A DNA stretch of 64,000 nt from Nageia nagi (Eukaryota; Pinophyta). The notes below the pieces were generated by a model. The model was not told the origin of the DNA. It searched no databases and saw only the letters and a list, made by a program, of their open reading frames with translations. The stretch is from positions 166,656,001 through 166,720,000 of the forward strand of contig JBITNC010000001.1 of the NCBI GenBank assembly GCA_050084985.1, given 5' to 3'. Of the stretch, positions 35,586 to 48,169 are shown in pieces. Each line of letters starts with the position of its first letter. Positions within the stretch are counted from its first letter, which is position 1. Made by a program: the position numbers and the translations under genes.

Positions 35586-37507
35586 TTTTTCCCCTCTTTG
35601 AAAATGTAATGCAAAGCATTGAAATTGCATAATCCAAAGAAGTTTAGAGAATTGAAAAAGATTTTCAATAGTAAAGTGAATTTCCCTATTTTGATCGATA
35701 TGTCGAGTATGGTATGTTGCTTTCCCCCTTTTGGTCTTGGTTGCATCTAGTTCATATTGTGTTGGGTGAGTAAGCCAAAAATTGGAGTCCCTCTATGAGG
35801 TGAGTGATTGATGATAATCCTACTCACCTAGAAAATACCTGTGGAACAAAACAACATATAACTATATAGATCACATCCATGAAATAATAAGAAATGAAAA
35901 TAACAAAAATGAAATAAATATAATATGCAATGTGTCACTATGGTCGATGCAACTCATAGTGATGTATATTGTGATACATAGACTATTGTGATAGACAACT
36001 AATAGTCTATGAAGAGAAAGTGCATGGGTTATCTATAATACCCATGCTTGCCATATCCATGATTTATAGACTACTATGATAGAAAACTCATAGTCTATAA
36101 ATGTCCATTCAGTGACTCAAAATAGTGATATCCTATAACAATGCAATATTTGCTCATGGGAAGGCCATGGTTGTGAAATAATTATTAGTATATTCAATTT
36201 CCATCAATGCACCATATATTCAGTTATTCATGGCCTTTCATGATAACATTTGATTTGCATGAATTTTAAATGTAGATCCATGCCATTGGTGCCATGGTAT
36301 GCCTAAAATTACGATCATGTTTTTAACAATTTTGATCCTTATCCATAAAGTAACACATGTATGAAGAAATCATATAAATGATCAAATATTCAACAAAATT
36401 ACAACATGCCCCAATGGAAAAGGACTTATAATAATTGGATGCCATTGATGGCATGAGATTTTCCACATCAAGTGTAGAAATTTGAAATATATTCAATTTA
36501 TGATCATCTATACCATTTTACTTCAATTTAGAAAGAAAATAATATTCCCATTTATCATAAAATTTTTAGAGAACTCACGAGATAGCAATTTTTTTGGCAA
36601 CATTTACAATTCATTTTTGCCATCTATATAATGTTCCCATAATCATTTGTTTGAATTATAAAGCATTTTGATGATTTGAATGAACACACAATTTTGCAAT
36701 ATTCATACTGCTAGTGGTATAGAAAAGGATGTTACATTTTTCAAAATAAAAGGCACATTCAATTGAAGGTGAAATATGCATTTTCAATGAATAATGAAGC
36801 ATAAATAATAAGAAAATTAAAATATGAAAAATTGATGTATAATTTAAATATAATTAAACTTTGTCAAAAAAAAATTAGATACAGGAACTTTATGAGTGTA
36901 ATGAGCATTTGATAAATTATATTACAGTGATAATTGAAATAGTGCATTTAATTTTTTTTTCTATTTTTGTCTATTTTATGTTATTGGTGGTGTACATTTG
37001 ATATGAATAATTTTAAATAATACAAATGTCATAATTTCAATGATAGAAAAGTAGTAGGCAATGAAAAGACATGTGTACACCATTTTAAACAATTTGCCCC
37101 TAAATGCAAAATTAATTCAAAGAAACAAACATTGCTAAAGGTGTAAAATCAGCATTAATATTTTTTAAAAAATAAATTACAAGCATTTAAAATAATTTAA
37201 TACATAATGAAATTAAGAAATAATGGTTTTAGGCACCTATAGGAGGAAAGGTTGATGCCCTAAGGTTTCATTTGTAAATTGGAAATTATATAAAGTAATT
37301 TTATAATTAAAAAGTCATTTTAACTTTTGCATCCTCCTAAATGAGCGCTCTGGCACCTTGTTGACCTGGTGAAGCCCTGTTGACATGCTAACTTATCTTC
37401 TACCTATCCTGCAACTTCCTACGATTAGGTTTAGGCAAGTTAACTTTGCTAGATGTGTTTGGACACTACTTATACCTTCTTACATACCATTTTTATATTT
37501 CTTCTCT

Positions 37508-38582
37508 ATTCCTTAATGGTAGATGAGGCATGGAGGGCAAGATGAGGACCTAGTTTGGGTTTGCTATAAGGATTTCATTTGGGATGCAGATGTGCATCAG
37601 TTGGTGTGGGTTTTCTAGAATTTATTCCTCCAAACCTAGATGAAGATGGTTAAGCCTTACCACCCACAACATGTATTATGGTAGTTCAAGATCTAGTAGG
37701 GGATCCCTCCTATTCCAATGTACTCTTAGTGCTACATGGTCAAGAAAGATATGCCTATATGGATGTAGGTAATTATGGCATGGAGACTCTCATGGGAGGA
37801 GCTAAGGATATCAAATGAGGTGGAAAATGTCTCCATGGATCTCAAGGTTACCCTTGATTATGCAACATGGTGGGTAGGAGTCTATCCTGATGACATCGGG
37901 ATGGATGAGGATGAGGAGGCAACTAATGAGGGATCATTAGAAGATGATCCCTACTAGGTTAACAACCCCATACATGACATACCAATGTATGAGGGAGAGG
38001 CACTAGGAGCACATGGATTAGCTATGCTACCTATAGCTATGCCCTTAGCGGTACCAAGTAAGAGATAATATTCTTTACAATTTAAGATTTTCAATTTTTA
38101 TCTATGCTAAGGACATGTGACTAATTATGAATTTGGTTTATTACATGAGATGTAGATAGATGGATTTCCTCCTTAGAAGTGGAGGTAACTAGGCTTAGGC
38201 ACATGAAGGCATAGGTTACCACATTGTAGGCCATATTAGCTAAGATGGATGCACAAATTGCTACCTTGGAGCAATCCGTGAAGAGATTGCAAGAGAGGCT
38301 TACTATGCCTCCACCAAATCAACAATGGTCCTTCATTCAAGGCATGATGGATAGGATTGAGACAAAGAAAAGGAAATCACCATCCTTAAGGTGAAATACA
38401 AGGGAAAATACATTTTTGGAGAGTCACAAAGTGACAACAAGTGGGATTTTTAAAGATACCTTAGGGACGGTAGCTAGTGGTAGTAGCTTTAGAGTTAGGG
38501 ATAGGACATGAGATACTACCAGTAGTGGTGGTAGTACTCCTCCTAAGCAAGGCTTATGGACATGGGACCTCCCCATTTTGTA
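37508..38582 (+). pseudogene. C-terminal half of a plant mobile domain gene, antisense in G3
   Basis: Plus-strand translation gives the distal part of a plant mobile domain protein: DLVWVCYKDFIWDADVHQL, VKPYHPQHVLW (compare VKPYRLERVL in G1) and the terminal block ELRISNEVENVSMDLKVTLD / YATWWVGVYPDDIG with an acidic tail (37,775-37,957). After an intron-like gap a coiled-coil segment follows (AILAKMDAQIATLEQSVKRL, 38,225-38,290) and then a Ser/Gly-rich end (STPPKQGLWTWDL). The N-terminal half is missing, and stops interrupt the rest. It lies on the strand opposite to gag, as in G1. Function in the element is unknown. Confidence 0.62.
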
Positions 38583-38592
38583 ATATATTTTA

Positions 38593-38594
<2 letters not shown>

Positions 38595-38645
<51 letters not shown>

Positions 38646-38651
38646 ATATAT
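38595..38651. repeat. (AT)n microsatellite in G3
   Basis: More than 25 AT dinucleotides with one interruption, directly after the mobile-domain remnant. It could form a cruciform. Confidence 0.9.
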
Positions 38652-39570
38652 GATCCATTTCTTTATTCAATTCATGTGTTTTCTATCTTTTTTATTTGGT
38701 TAAATGTGAATGTATTTTAAATTTGCAAATTTGAATTTTATGTTATAATTTGAAAGCAAATTTTGCTAAAAATACACCATGCACTTAATAAACTTAATTT
38801 CATAAGATCATAAAAAGTAAATTCAATCACTTTAGGAATTATAAATCACTTACAAATCACAAATCATTTCACAAAACACAAATCATTTTTAATAAAGACA
38901 AATCAAACTGGAATGCAAGTACCAAAGGTGAAATAGGGACCATATCAAACTTTTGCCCATTTTTTCTTGTTATACATAATAGAAACCAACAAGTGAATTA
39001 CCCAATAGACTCCCAAGACATTAAGCATGACAAAAATACTTTCATTTTACACTCTATCCTAGGAAAAGTGCATCATTGATGATGTGAAACAAACTCGATA
39101 CATCACTAGCGATGTGATAAATGATGGGAGAGAAAATGAAATTAATGAAAAGTATAAGTATAAATCATCATGAAGAAGAAAAAACAATCAACTTATGCAA
39201 TGAAGGAGTGATAATTCATAATGGCTAGATAGATGCACAACCTAGCTAATATACACTACAAGTACAAACATGAAATTTTAATCAATAACTTTGCATACCT
39301 AAGGGGGTTTTCAACCTAGATACATTTTACAGAGGTAGGAATAAAAAGAGGCACCTTTGATTTCACATTTTTCATATCGTTGGCACCATAGGAATAGTTA
39401 TGCACGCTGCTAGTGATGTTGGTATTTTCTCTATTTCCAATTTTTTTTGGGCTATCATTCCTACATCTATGATTATGAGTAAAATAATAATGTAATTCAT
39501 TGGAATTACCTATCATGCTAATGCAGCCTCTTGGTTATGAAGGAGGTAGGGGATTTGTCAACACACCTAA

Positions 39571-41532
39571 CTATCCATTATCAGGATGTACAAGTCCATG
39601 TTCTTCAATAGGCTCATCATCCATCTTAATAGCCTTTTTGTTAATGAAATCTTTTATGATATGCCTTAGAGTCCTACAATTGCATGTTAGATGTCTAAGA
39701 ACCCTATGATAATTACAAAATTCCTCATATCTAAAATTTTTAGGTACACCATTTGGAAACTTAGGCTCAACAATAGGAGGAAGTTCAATAAGATCTTCTT
39801 TTAACAAAACATTAAGATCTTCTTTTAGCAAAACATTAAGAATATTATCAATAGTATCAGTCATAGGTGTAAATTTTTATCTAGGCTTGGGATTAGGTTT
39901 ATGTTTATGACTAACATTGTTTACTTTAGCTTTTTTATTGTTCTTAGGGTTTTAAATTGTCTTTTCATATGTAGGAGCATTATTGGTACACATAGCATAT
40001 AATGTTTTAATGCATGGCTCTTTTTTAAACACAACATCCATTATATTCCCTAATGTCATATCATGATTAGATATTACCAACAATTTATATGTAGGTAATA
40101 AAGCATTTGCAAATGTATCTTTCATATCTTGCTTAAGCATAGTGATTTTATTAGAAATACGTGTCCATACTTTGACAAAATCATGAATATATTGATTAGG
40201 TAATTGTTTAATTTTACACAAATTCTTGAAATAATTTTTAGCAATATTATACTTGAAATTTTTAAAAAATTAATGAATTAAATCTTCATACCTGTCAATG
40301 CTCTTTTTAGAAAGTTAAAAATACCATTTCAATATCTCATGCTTCAAACTGTGTGAGAATAATTTAGAAACCATATCTTTATCATGCATATATTCTATAG
40401 CCTCTTCTTAAAATTTTCTAACATGTATCTTAGGATCTTGCAAACCATTAAATTTAGTAAATTTAATACTTTTTTTTTTAGTAATTACTTTAGCAAGAAT
40501 TCTATCCATTAATGGCCTCTTCAAGCAAAACAAGAAATCATCATCATCAACAACAATTAATTTTTACTTTTATTTGTATTCCTTAGTTGATACCTCTTTT
40601 AGGAGAGGTGGAGGGGTTTGAGATGTAATTTGTGCCTTTATAATTTTATTTCCTTTGAGTATAGAAAATGGACCTATTTGATTTTCTCTTTCATGTTAAA
40701 GTTTATCAAGCATTTGAACTAAGACATCCATTTGTTTTTGGTAAGATTCCAAATGCAAGATAGCAATTTCTTGAAAGTCATGAAGGATTCCAATTTTAAT
40801 ATTATGTTATTATAATGTCCAATTAGGTTGTATTTGATAAACATTTTTAATAAACCTATGAAATTGTGTTTGCAACTCATCATCAAGATTATCATCTTGT
40901 ACAATATTCTTACCTATAATATACTTACCTCTTGTGAGATGGTAAGGTTTTAGAATGAGGTACTCATAATCTTCATCTACATCCTCTGTTCCACTATCCT
41001 TAACAACTACTTTCCATGGAGGTTGTGTGTGTACCACAAGGGGAACCTTTTTCTTAGCATGATCCACACTGTTGGTGGCATGTTCATAGGAAGGTACACC
41101 ATTAGCAGCATTTGTGTAAATGGCATGAACACTCCAATGCGTAGATCCTATGTTTTCATATGAAAATAAACTATTTGATGATTTTAAGGCTATATAGTTT
41201 TCCTTTAAGAGCTCATAATTTGTTAGAATATCAATAGCAATTTTAGCATTATGAGTAAGAAAATATTCTAATCTTTGTTTATCAAATAGCACTTTCTTTA
41301 TAGATCTAACATGAACAAGAATTTTATCTAACTTGAGATTTTCATCATTACTTTCATCAGAATGACTATTCAAGCTTACACTTTCAAATTCAAATTTATC
41401 AATATTAGGACCAAATTTATTGGGATTTTTACAAATAATATCCATTTTCTTGCTAAAGATTATATATTTAGTATCACTAGGAGCATCAGGATGAGGTTCT
41501 TGTAGAGGTAGGTCAGGATTATTCCATATCAT
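39571..41532 (-). pseudogene. Gag of G3
   Basis: The longest intact stretch in any retroelement here is 41,532-40,810 (240 codons), containing KLDKILVHVRSIKKVLFD, IAIDILTNYELLKENYIALK and an acidic C-terminal part (GTEDVDEDYEYLILKPY). The capsid-like gag domain follows at 40,221-39,952 (LPNQYIHDFVKVWTRISNK, DTFANALLPTYKLL). The zinc-knuckle-like end is at 39,864-39,571 (CNYHRVLRHLTCNCRTLRH, DFINKKAIKMDDEP). An 18-residue segment near the latter contains a short tandem duplication (LNVLLKEDL twice). Stops between segments make it inactive. It is clearly related in its last block to gag of G1 and G2a. Confidence 0.75.
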
Positions 41533-41730
41533 TGAAATGAGCCTTCCCTTTGGACACTTTAGGGTTTTCTACATTTAGATCCATATTTTTAATTTAGGTA
41601 GAACAAATCCTAGTTTTATCATTTTATATAGCTATTATCCGAAGAGATTCAGGTAAGGGGATGAATAATAGCTAGAATGGATTCATGACTTTTCAGAAAG
41701 AAGGCCCTAGGTTAAGACCTAGGTGTGTCA

Positions 41731-41750
41731 TAATGTTGGGTTCACCAAAA
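41731..41750 (-). promoter_or_regulatory. Putative primer-binding site of G3
   Basis: Minus strand TTTTGGTGAACCCAACATTA immediately inside the right LTR; homologous to the G2b site. Confidence 0.6.
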
Positions 41751-42481
41751 TGTAGATCCAAAAATGTGTAAATATTAAATAAATACATAAATAAATAAAT
41801 TGGTCTACAAATATAATGAATAACATCTCTATACCAAATTACAAGCAATATATATGAAACATATAAACCTAATATAGAGTGGGGCCTATAACTAGTTTGT
41901 GTACAATCCTTAAAGTAGAACAACAATGAATATTCAAATAATTACAATCAAACTTAATACAAGCTCTCAATAGATGTTCACAATAATGGATGCAGGAGTT
42001 ATTCTCTAAAATCTGAACCTCCCGATCATGAAGGTGCATAACACTAGTTACTTGGAAGAGGTATGCCACTGATAGAGTAAGAGTGGCAACTACATGTTGT
42101 GTGTAATAGAGAGATAATAGAGCTCAAAGATTTAACAAGTTCTCAAATATATTTGTAGTTAAGAGACATCGTAAGTTTGATTTTTGGGACAACCACCTAT
42201 CAGATAGATCCAATAGGGATGTCAAACTTCACCTCCTATATTTATAACTTGCAAGGGAAATACAAAGGGTTGCGGCTGACATATAGCAATAACAATAATT
42301 ATTTCAATATTCAAGATAACTTAAAATATACACCATGGTATATGATATTACATTAGCCCTAGCACATGGTATTGCAATATAATAGCACCTTATCTTAATT
42401 TTTGTATTATTGCCTTTTAATCATTTAATACACTAAAAATGATTTATTAAATAAATAATAAATCATTTTTATATGTCTACA
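41751..42481 (-). repeat. 5' LTR of G3
   Basis: A 731-bp LTR from TGTAGATCC to TATGTCTACA, adjoining the primer-binding-like site. It differs from the left LTR by many point changes. Confidence 0.88.
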
Positions 42482-43582
42482 CATAGTGACATAAAAAATA
42501 TCATATTAGTTTCATCCTTGCTCTTTCAATTGATTATTGTTTGATGGGATGTGATCTATGTGGGTATTATGTTGCTTTGTTCTGCATGTATTATCCAAGT
42601 GACTAGGATTGGCATAGACTACTCACCTCATATAGGGACTCCAATTTTTGCTTGCTTACCATACACATCATGAGAAAGGGGAAACCAAGACCAAAAGTGA
42701 GAAAATAGCATATCATACTCAACATAACAATCAAACTAGGGAAGTCCACTTTACTATTGAAAATTTCCTTCTCTTCTCTAAACTTATTTGGATTATGCAA
42801 TTTCAATGCTTTTATTTCATATCCAAAGAGGGGAAAAATGTAGATGCCTAAAAATGATTTATTATTTATTTAATAAATCATATATAGACTTATTAAATGA
42901 TTAATGACAATAATACATAAATCAAGATAAAGTTGATATTACAATGCAATACCATGTGTTGGGACCAATGCAATATCATTTACCATGGTTCATATTTTAA
43001 GTTATCTTGAATACAACAAAGATTATTATTATTGTTGGAATTCAACCTCATTCATTTGTATGTCCTTTCCAAGCTATAAATCCAAGTAGCATAGGTTGAT
43101 TTCTAGAGATTAGAATTCTTTTGATATGAGAGAGAACTCTAATAGGTGGTTGTCAACTGAAATAGTGTATCTAGATGCCACCTATCATTGAGAATTTGTT
43201 ATACTTTGAGCTCTAAAATTTCCATCTCTTGCACACAACATGAATCATCTGCATCCACACAGTCAATAGTGTTATGCTCCTACGTTGTCAGAGGCATGAG
43301 TTTTCTATATCAAGAGTTCTAGATTTTGATGGTTGATTCATTGCATCACCCTTGTAAATATTTGTGGCAAGCTTGTCCTAAATCCAATCCCAATCCTCTA
43401 AATATTCATTGCTATCTACTTTTGAGGATTGTACATGCATTGCTTCATTTTGTATCAAGTTTATACATTTCATGTATATTTGTTGTAATATGATATAGAG
43501 CATATCATTGTATATTCAGTTGTATATTATAGACTATTTATTTAATTATTTTTATTCATAATTGCATAATTTGAGGTCTACA
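42482..43582 (+). mobile_element. 3' end and 3' LTR of G4
   Basis: Continues the element interrupted by G3. 42,487-42,838 is the inverse counterpart of 35,586-35,830. A polypurine tract (AAAGAGGGGAAAAA) ends at 42,838 and the LTR runs 42,839-43,582, starting TGTAGATGCC and ending GGTCTACA. Plus-strand orientation. Confidence 0.8.
42839..43582 (+). repeat. 3' LTR of G4
   Basis: A 744-bp member of the G2b/G3 LTR family. It shares TAAAAATGATTTATTATTTA at its start and the CTAATAGGTGGTTGTC segment with its relatives. Confidence 0.8.
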
Positions 43583-44000
43583 CTATCATTCAAAAAAATA
43601 CACTTTCTCATACATGCAATAATTCAAGAAAACATACTTTTCCAATGCCCAAATATCTAATGATTACCAAAATATACTTTCTTGTAAGAAAATAAATCAT
43701 CATTCTAATAGTTTAGTGACATATGCAATGATTCAAAATTTATACTTACTTATAACATTTTATCATTCAATCACCATTCCAATAGTTTACACATAGTTGT
43801 TATCATTCAAAAAAATATATTTGTTCAAACATTCAATGATTAAAAAATATACTTGCTCAACCAAAAAAATATACTTTCTCATAATAAGCATTCCTCTTCA
43901 TAGTTGCTTGTAAGAAAATAAATCTTCATTCTAATTATTTGTTCACACATGCAATGATTCAAAAAAATATACTTACTTATAACTTGGAAAAAATAAAAAA
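43583..44000. repeat. AT-rich repeat with ATTCAAAAAAATATACTT words
   Basis: About ten irregular copies of a motif such as ATTCAAAAAAATATACTTTC, often followed by TCATA and ATGCAATGATT. No coding sequence. It could be the subterminal region of the transposon-like unit to the right. Confidence 0.5.
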
Positions 44001-45640
44001 TATACTATCAATCTATCTGACATTAAAAACACCATGTTTCTCCTAAAAAAGACTTTCAACATAACCACAAGTTCTTATTAAAAAATAACCATTGAAAGTA
44101 TAAAATGAAAGTTTATATTTTCAAGGATTTCATCAACATTCTCCTCATCCTCATGAGTAGCATCCTTAGAAAATATAGGTTTGGATTTGAACCCAACTAT
44201 ACTATTGTTAAAACTCCTGTTTGTGTTATATCCAAAGTTTGAAATAAGCTTCTCATCTCTTTCCCTCCATTCTCACTTGGTATCTCCATAGCTAGAGTCT
44301 CCTTTTCATTTTGTTTCATCAAAATTTGGTAGCTCAAATTATGCTCCTTAATGATTAATTTTAAAGTTTTATTATCATTCAAATATTTTAAGAGCTTCTC
44401 CTTCATTATGGATGCATTTAATAGGCACTTCCATGATTTTTCAACTTAAATAATCAAGTTATTTACCTATTTTTTCAAGTTGTCAAAATTGGAATGCAAA
44501 ATACAAAAAAGGAACATATTTAGATATAAGAACTCAAAAAAATATAATCAAATGAAATGACATTGTACATTCACTAAATTACTTACAAAATTCTTACCTT
44601 TGTTACATCTTTTTTAGCTTCTATAATTTCAACCTTCTTCATGTCAATGGCCCAAGTGTTATAATAGGTTGGGCTTCAATATATAAATTTTTTAACTTGA
44701 TAAAAATCTAATTTATATCATTATCTACATACGAAGAAGAAAATTTTATTTGTCTAGATGTGGCTACTTTGAAATGTACAACAAGCTCTTTTGGAGAATT
44801 TTCAATCTCTAAAAATAACTTTTCTTTTTTGTCATAGTTTTGGAATTGTGCATTAATCTCTTTGTACAAAAATTTCGCTTGAAATTCTCATATTTTTACA
44901 TTTAAAATATCAGGAAGCATAAAATTCCTAATTGTTACCTCCATTTTTTAGCAAATTAAGCTATTAATAAGAGTATATGGACCTAATTCTTCTTCCTTTA
45001 GCTCTATAGAGATAGGTCCAATCATGTTATATTATGTTACTAGCTATGGAGGCTTATGGCTTGTAGCAACTTGATGTTGTGTCAATATATTCTCTTCCCC
45101 TATGATATCAAAGGTACCTTTCTCTTATACAATTCCCTAAGAGTAATCCTCATCAAGTTCTGGGATACAAAGATCTGTATTACATGACAAAAAATTTACA
45201 TTTATCATTGTGAAATTAAGCACATCACTAATTGTTGGAATATTGTATGGGATATGAGCTTTAGATTTAATTATTCTTCTACTTCTTACACCTGATCTAG
45301 CCTTTCCATGAATTGAATCATTCCTCAAAATAATTTGTTTATCTCTTAGTTGTAACTACTCCCTCATTAGTGGAATCGAAGGAGAAAGCATTGCTCATAA
45401 AATGATGGGTTGATTCTAATGAATTGAATTTGGCTTCCCACCTTCAAAATTACAAATTTACTAGTTATTACATACTAGAACATAAATAATAAGAAATAGA
45501 AAATGGTTTATAATTTATTCTATTATTCATCTACTACAAGTTGTGTGGAAGGGGTTTGTGTTACTTGCACTAATGGTGGTGGACCCATATTTGTATCTAC
45601 AATCATTAAAAATAATATTTAGAAATGTTAAATGATTATT
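44001..45640 (-). other. Possible downstream exons of the 47.2-kb gene
   Basis: Minus-strand open pieces at 44,197-44,406 (Lys/Glu/Leu-rich and coiled-coil-like, MKEKLLKYLNDNKTLKLI) and 45,137-45,328 (SRRIIKSKAHIPYNIPTISD). They may be later exons of the gene starting at 47,197, but I cannot join them with certainty. Confidence 0.3.
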
Positions 45641-45699
45641 TTTTCAAATGCCTAGGATTGTCTATGAATAAATATACAAACAATCACCTTTTTTAATAA

Positions 45700-45910
45700 A
45701 CAGATCATCGTTAGTGTAATCATGTAGATGATCATCAGTGTAATGACAAAGATGATCATCTATATAGATATAGGTGATCATCTGTATGATTGCAAAGATG
45801 ATCATTTATGTGATTACATTAACAATTGACTATGTGATTACACTAAAGATCATCTATGATCGTCAATACAATCACATAAATGATCATTAATGCAATTATA
45901 GATAATGATT
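45700..45910. repeat. GATGATCATCT repeat array, left
   Basis: About ten copies of a palindromic core (GATGATCATC) spaced by GTGTAAT/ATTGCAAA-type linkers. Related to the array at 47,465-47,850. Confidence 0.7.
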
Positions 45911-46300
45911 ACCTAGGATATAAGTATTTTGTTGAAGTTTTTCAACTTCATTATCATTATCAGTACTGATTTGAGTATTTTGTTTACTTAAAGGAGATAG
46001 GTTGTGACTATGGTATGATATTTCTAAATTTTCTCTAGAATCAATGACGACTTATGCATTGCATCTGCAATTTTTTTAAGATTTCCTCACCAAGGGTGAA
46101 CTAATGTCCCCTTGGTAATCTTCCATATCTTCAGTTTATGTGCCTCTAATTGCAACATGTCTTCAAAAGTTGAATTTACTGCTTTTTTTTGTATTAAACA
46201 TAAGCCAAAATTTCAATGAATAATAATTCTTTTAGCTTGATTCTTTATTCTAATAATACAATTAATTCATTAATAAAAAAACAAAAATACATTTCATTAC

Positions 46301-47197
46301 CTACACTTCCTCTACAATTAGTGCCAATGATTTCAATTGACTATGACTAATAGTTGGAGTGTTTTGCAAGTTGTAAAAAGCCTCATAGTATAATGCAAGC
46401 AAATAATTACAGTAAGATAGGAAAACATTTTGATAACTTGATATTTTGACAATAGAAATATCAGATCTAATGCTTTTTGAAATAAAGGATATCCAATCAA
46501 ATGTTTTGTGCTCAATACATCGTAGAATGTAAAAAAGGCCCCAAAATAGAATGTCTAGAGATCTCCCTTGTAGCACAATTCTACCCTAAAAGAAATCTAT
46601 TCTAGCCTTGAAAAAAGGGTTCTAAACATCTTGAATTCTAAGATCCCTTCTTGAGGGATTGTGATTAACTGCAAAAATGTCAAACTACATCATTAACCAT
46701 GTTGTAATACAAATTACAAAAAAATAAATAAAAAATTAAAAATATTGATTAAAATATTTATAATACAAAAAGAGACTTAACAAACTAAAAACCCTTTTAC
46801 CTGTTAAACATTTTGCAAAGATGCCATAGGTTATTTCCAAATCTATTTTATCTTTATCATTTAGAAGGTTTGTCTTCGTATTCATAGGCTCCTTAGCATC
46901 CTTATATGACAAACCTATCAATCTATGTACATCAAAGGGTTTAATAGAGAAATAAATAGGTTTACCATGTACCATCATTGTTATAGTTGAGTTTTCATTA
47001 TTGAAGGAGTTCACAATTGCATCTAGAAGAGGAATATCATTCAAAAATGTACCCATTAAAACCAACTATAAAAGATCATATTCTTGCAGGTAACTGAATT
47101 CATTTCCAGGAGTGGTAAGAATATTTGAAATTATGGGATAGTTAAGATTCTTATAGCTATAGGATGTTGGTTGGGTGGTAGCATCGAAGGTTGACAT
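46301..47197 (-). pseudogene. Decayed intron-containing gene, mobile-domain-like N-terminus
   Basis: From the ATG at 47,197 (MSTFDATTQPTSYSYKNLNY) exon 1 runs to 46,801 with one internal stop near 47,072. It includes FLNDIPLLDAIVNSFNNENS and KPIYFSIKPFDVHRLIGLSY. A donor (CAG/GTAAAA) and an acceptor (TTTTTGCAG, exon 2 from 46,668) join the frame exactly to VNHNPSRRDLRIQDV and then QGRSLDILFWGLFYILRCIE, so the intron is credible. A second donor is at 46,300. The layout (a short domain with a DAIVNSF / FSIKPFDVHRLIGL pattern) resembles mobile-domain or DUF1985-type proteins found in plant transposons, but this is tentative. Stops at Gln-like codons show decay. A TATA box lies 171 bp upstream. 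Confidence 0.5.
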
Positions 47198-47367
47198 GGT
47201 GGTCCTGAGCAATGAGGATTCAAGGAGAGGGAGGATTTGTAAAGCATGAGGGCATAAAGGGACTTGGAAAGTTGCATGGGGAAAGGAGGGACAAGGGGGC
47301 TCAAAGGGAACTATAGGCCCATAGATTCAAAGGCATTTAAATGAGGTGAAAATGATCCATATAAGGC

Positions 47368-47375
47368 CTTTTATA
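47368..47375 (-). promoter_or_regulatory. TATA box for the 47.2-kb gene
   Basis: TATAAAAG on the minus strand in the context GCTTATAAAAGGCC, 171 bp upstream of the ATG at 47,197. Confidence 0.5.
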
Positions 47376-47464
47376 AGCATTAACATGTGTATGCATTAAT
47401 TATGTATGATCACATTTAATGCCCTATTTTTGATGAGTCGTATTCTTTAGAATACAAATGATCA

Positions 47465-47850
47465 ACAATGCCAATGTGTTGATGATCATCTGCATATAAG
47501 CACAGAAGATCATCTGCATAAAAGTGCAAATAATCATCTATAGAAAAGTATAGATGATCATTTTAGATGATCATTTGCATAAAAGTGCAGATGATCATCT
47601 ATACTTTTCTACATATTATCATCTATATTTTTCTATAGATGATTGTCAACACTTTTGAATAGATGATCATTTGCACTTTTAACATACAATCATTTGTACC
47701 TTTCAAAAAATGATATTTTGCACTAATTTGTAGATGATCATTTGTACTTTTCTAAATATGATCATCTATACTTTTATGCAATTGATCTTCTATGTAAAAG
47801 AGTAGACGATCATCTCCACAAATGGGAGATGATCATTAAATGTCTATCTT
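47465..47850. repeat. GATGATCATCT repeat array, right
   Basis: About 15 copies of a unit combining a GATGATCATCTGCA-like palindromic core with a TAAAAGTGCA or TACTTTTCTA linker, in both orientations. It lies directly upstream of the promoter at 47,368. Confidence 0.75.
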
Positions 47851-48169
47851 TAAGTATGGATCATCTATAGGATTTAAGATCATAATCTCACAATATATTT
47901 ATACACCCATAATGAAACTAAAAATCAATATATATGGCCAAAAATTTACAACTTTTTTTTAAATATTGATTTTTCCTATTATCCTATGCAACTTTTGAAA
48001 ACTTTTCACCATGACTTCAAATTATGTTCGCCAAAATTTGAAAAATAAATCCCCATCATTCTTTATACATAATGGTATGCTCCACTGTTGATTTAGATTA
48101 ATGAGTTTGTATTTCCTCCATTGTTGAATGTATGTAAATTTGTATTATTGAATTTACTTAAATTCTTCA

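Larger units (their letters stand above)
34853..42481 (-). mobile_element. Gag-only LTR retrotransposon G3 with antisense mobile-domain remnant
   Basis: A complete 7.6-kb element: LTRs at 34,853-35,585 and 41,751-42,481, flanked by a perfect 5-bp duplication CATAG (34,848-34,852 and 42,482-42,486). A polypurine tract (minus strand AGAGGGGAAAAA) adjoins the left LTR and a primer-binding-like TGGTGAACCC site the right one, so it reads right to left. Gag covers 41,532-39,571. The remaining internal sequence has a plus-strand mobile-domain remnant and long non-coding AT-rich sequence but no protease, reverse transcriptase or integrase that I can see. It has the same plan as G1 although its LTRs are unrelated, and it is inserted in a plus-strand copy of its own family (G4). 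Confidence 0.88.

Noticed and set aside
42603-42851. Short frames on both strands next to the G4 LTR
   Set aside because: They lie in the conserved non-coding 3' end of the G3/G4 family, which is inverted at 35,586-35,830 without conserved frames.
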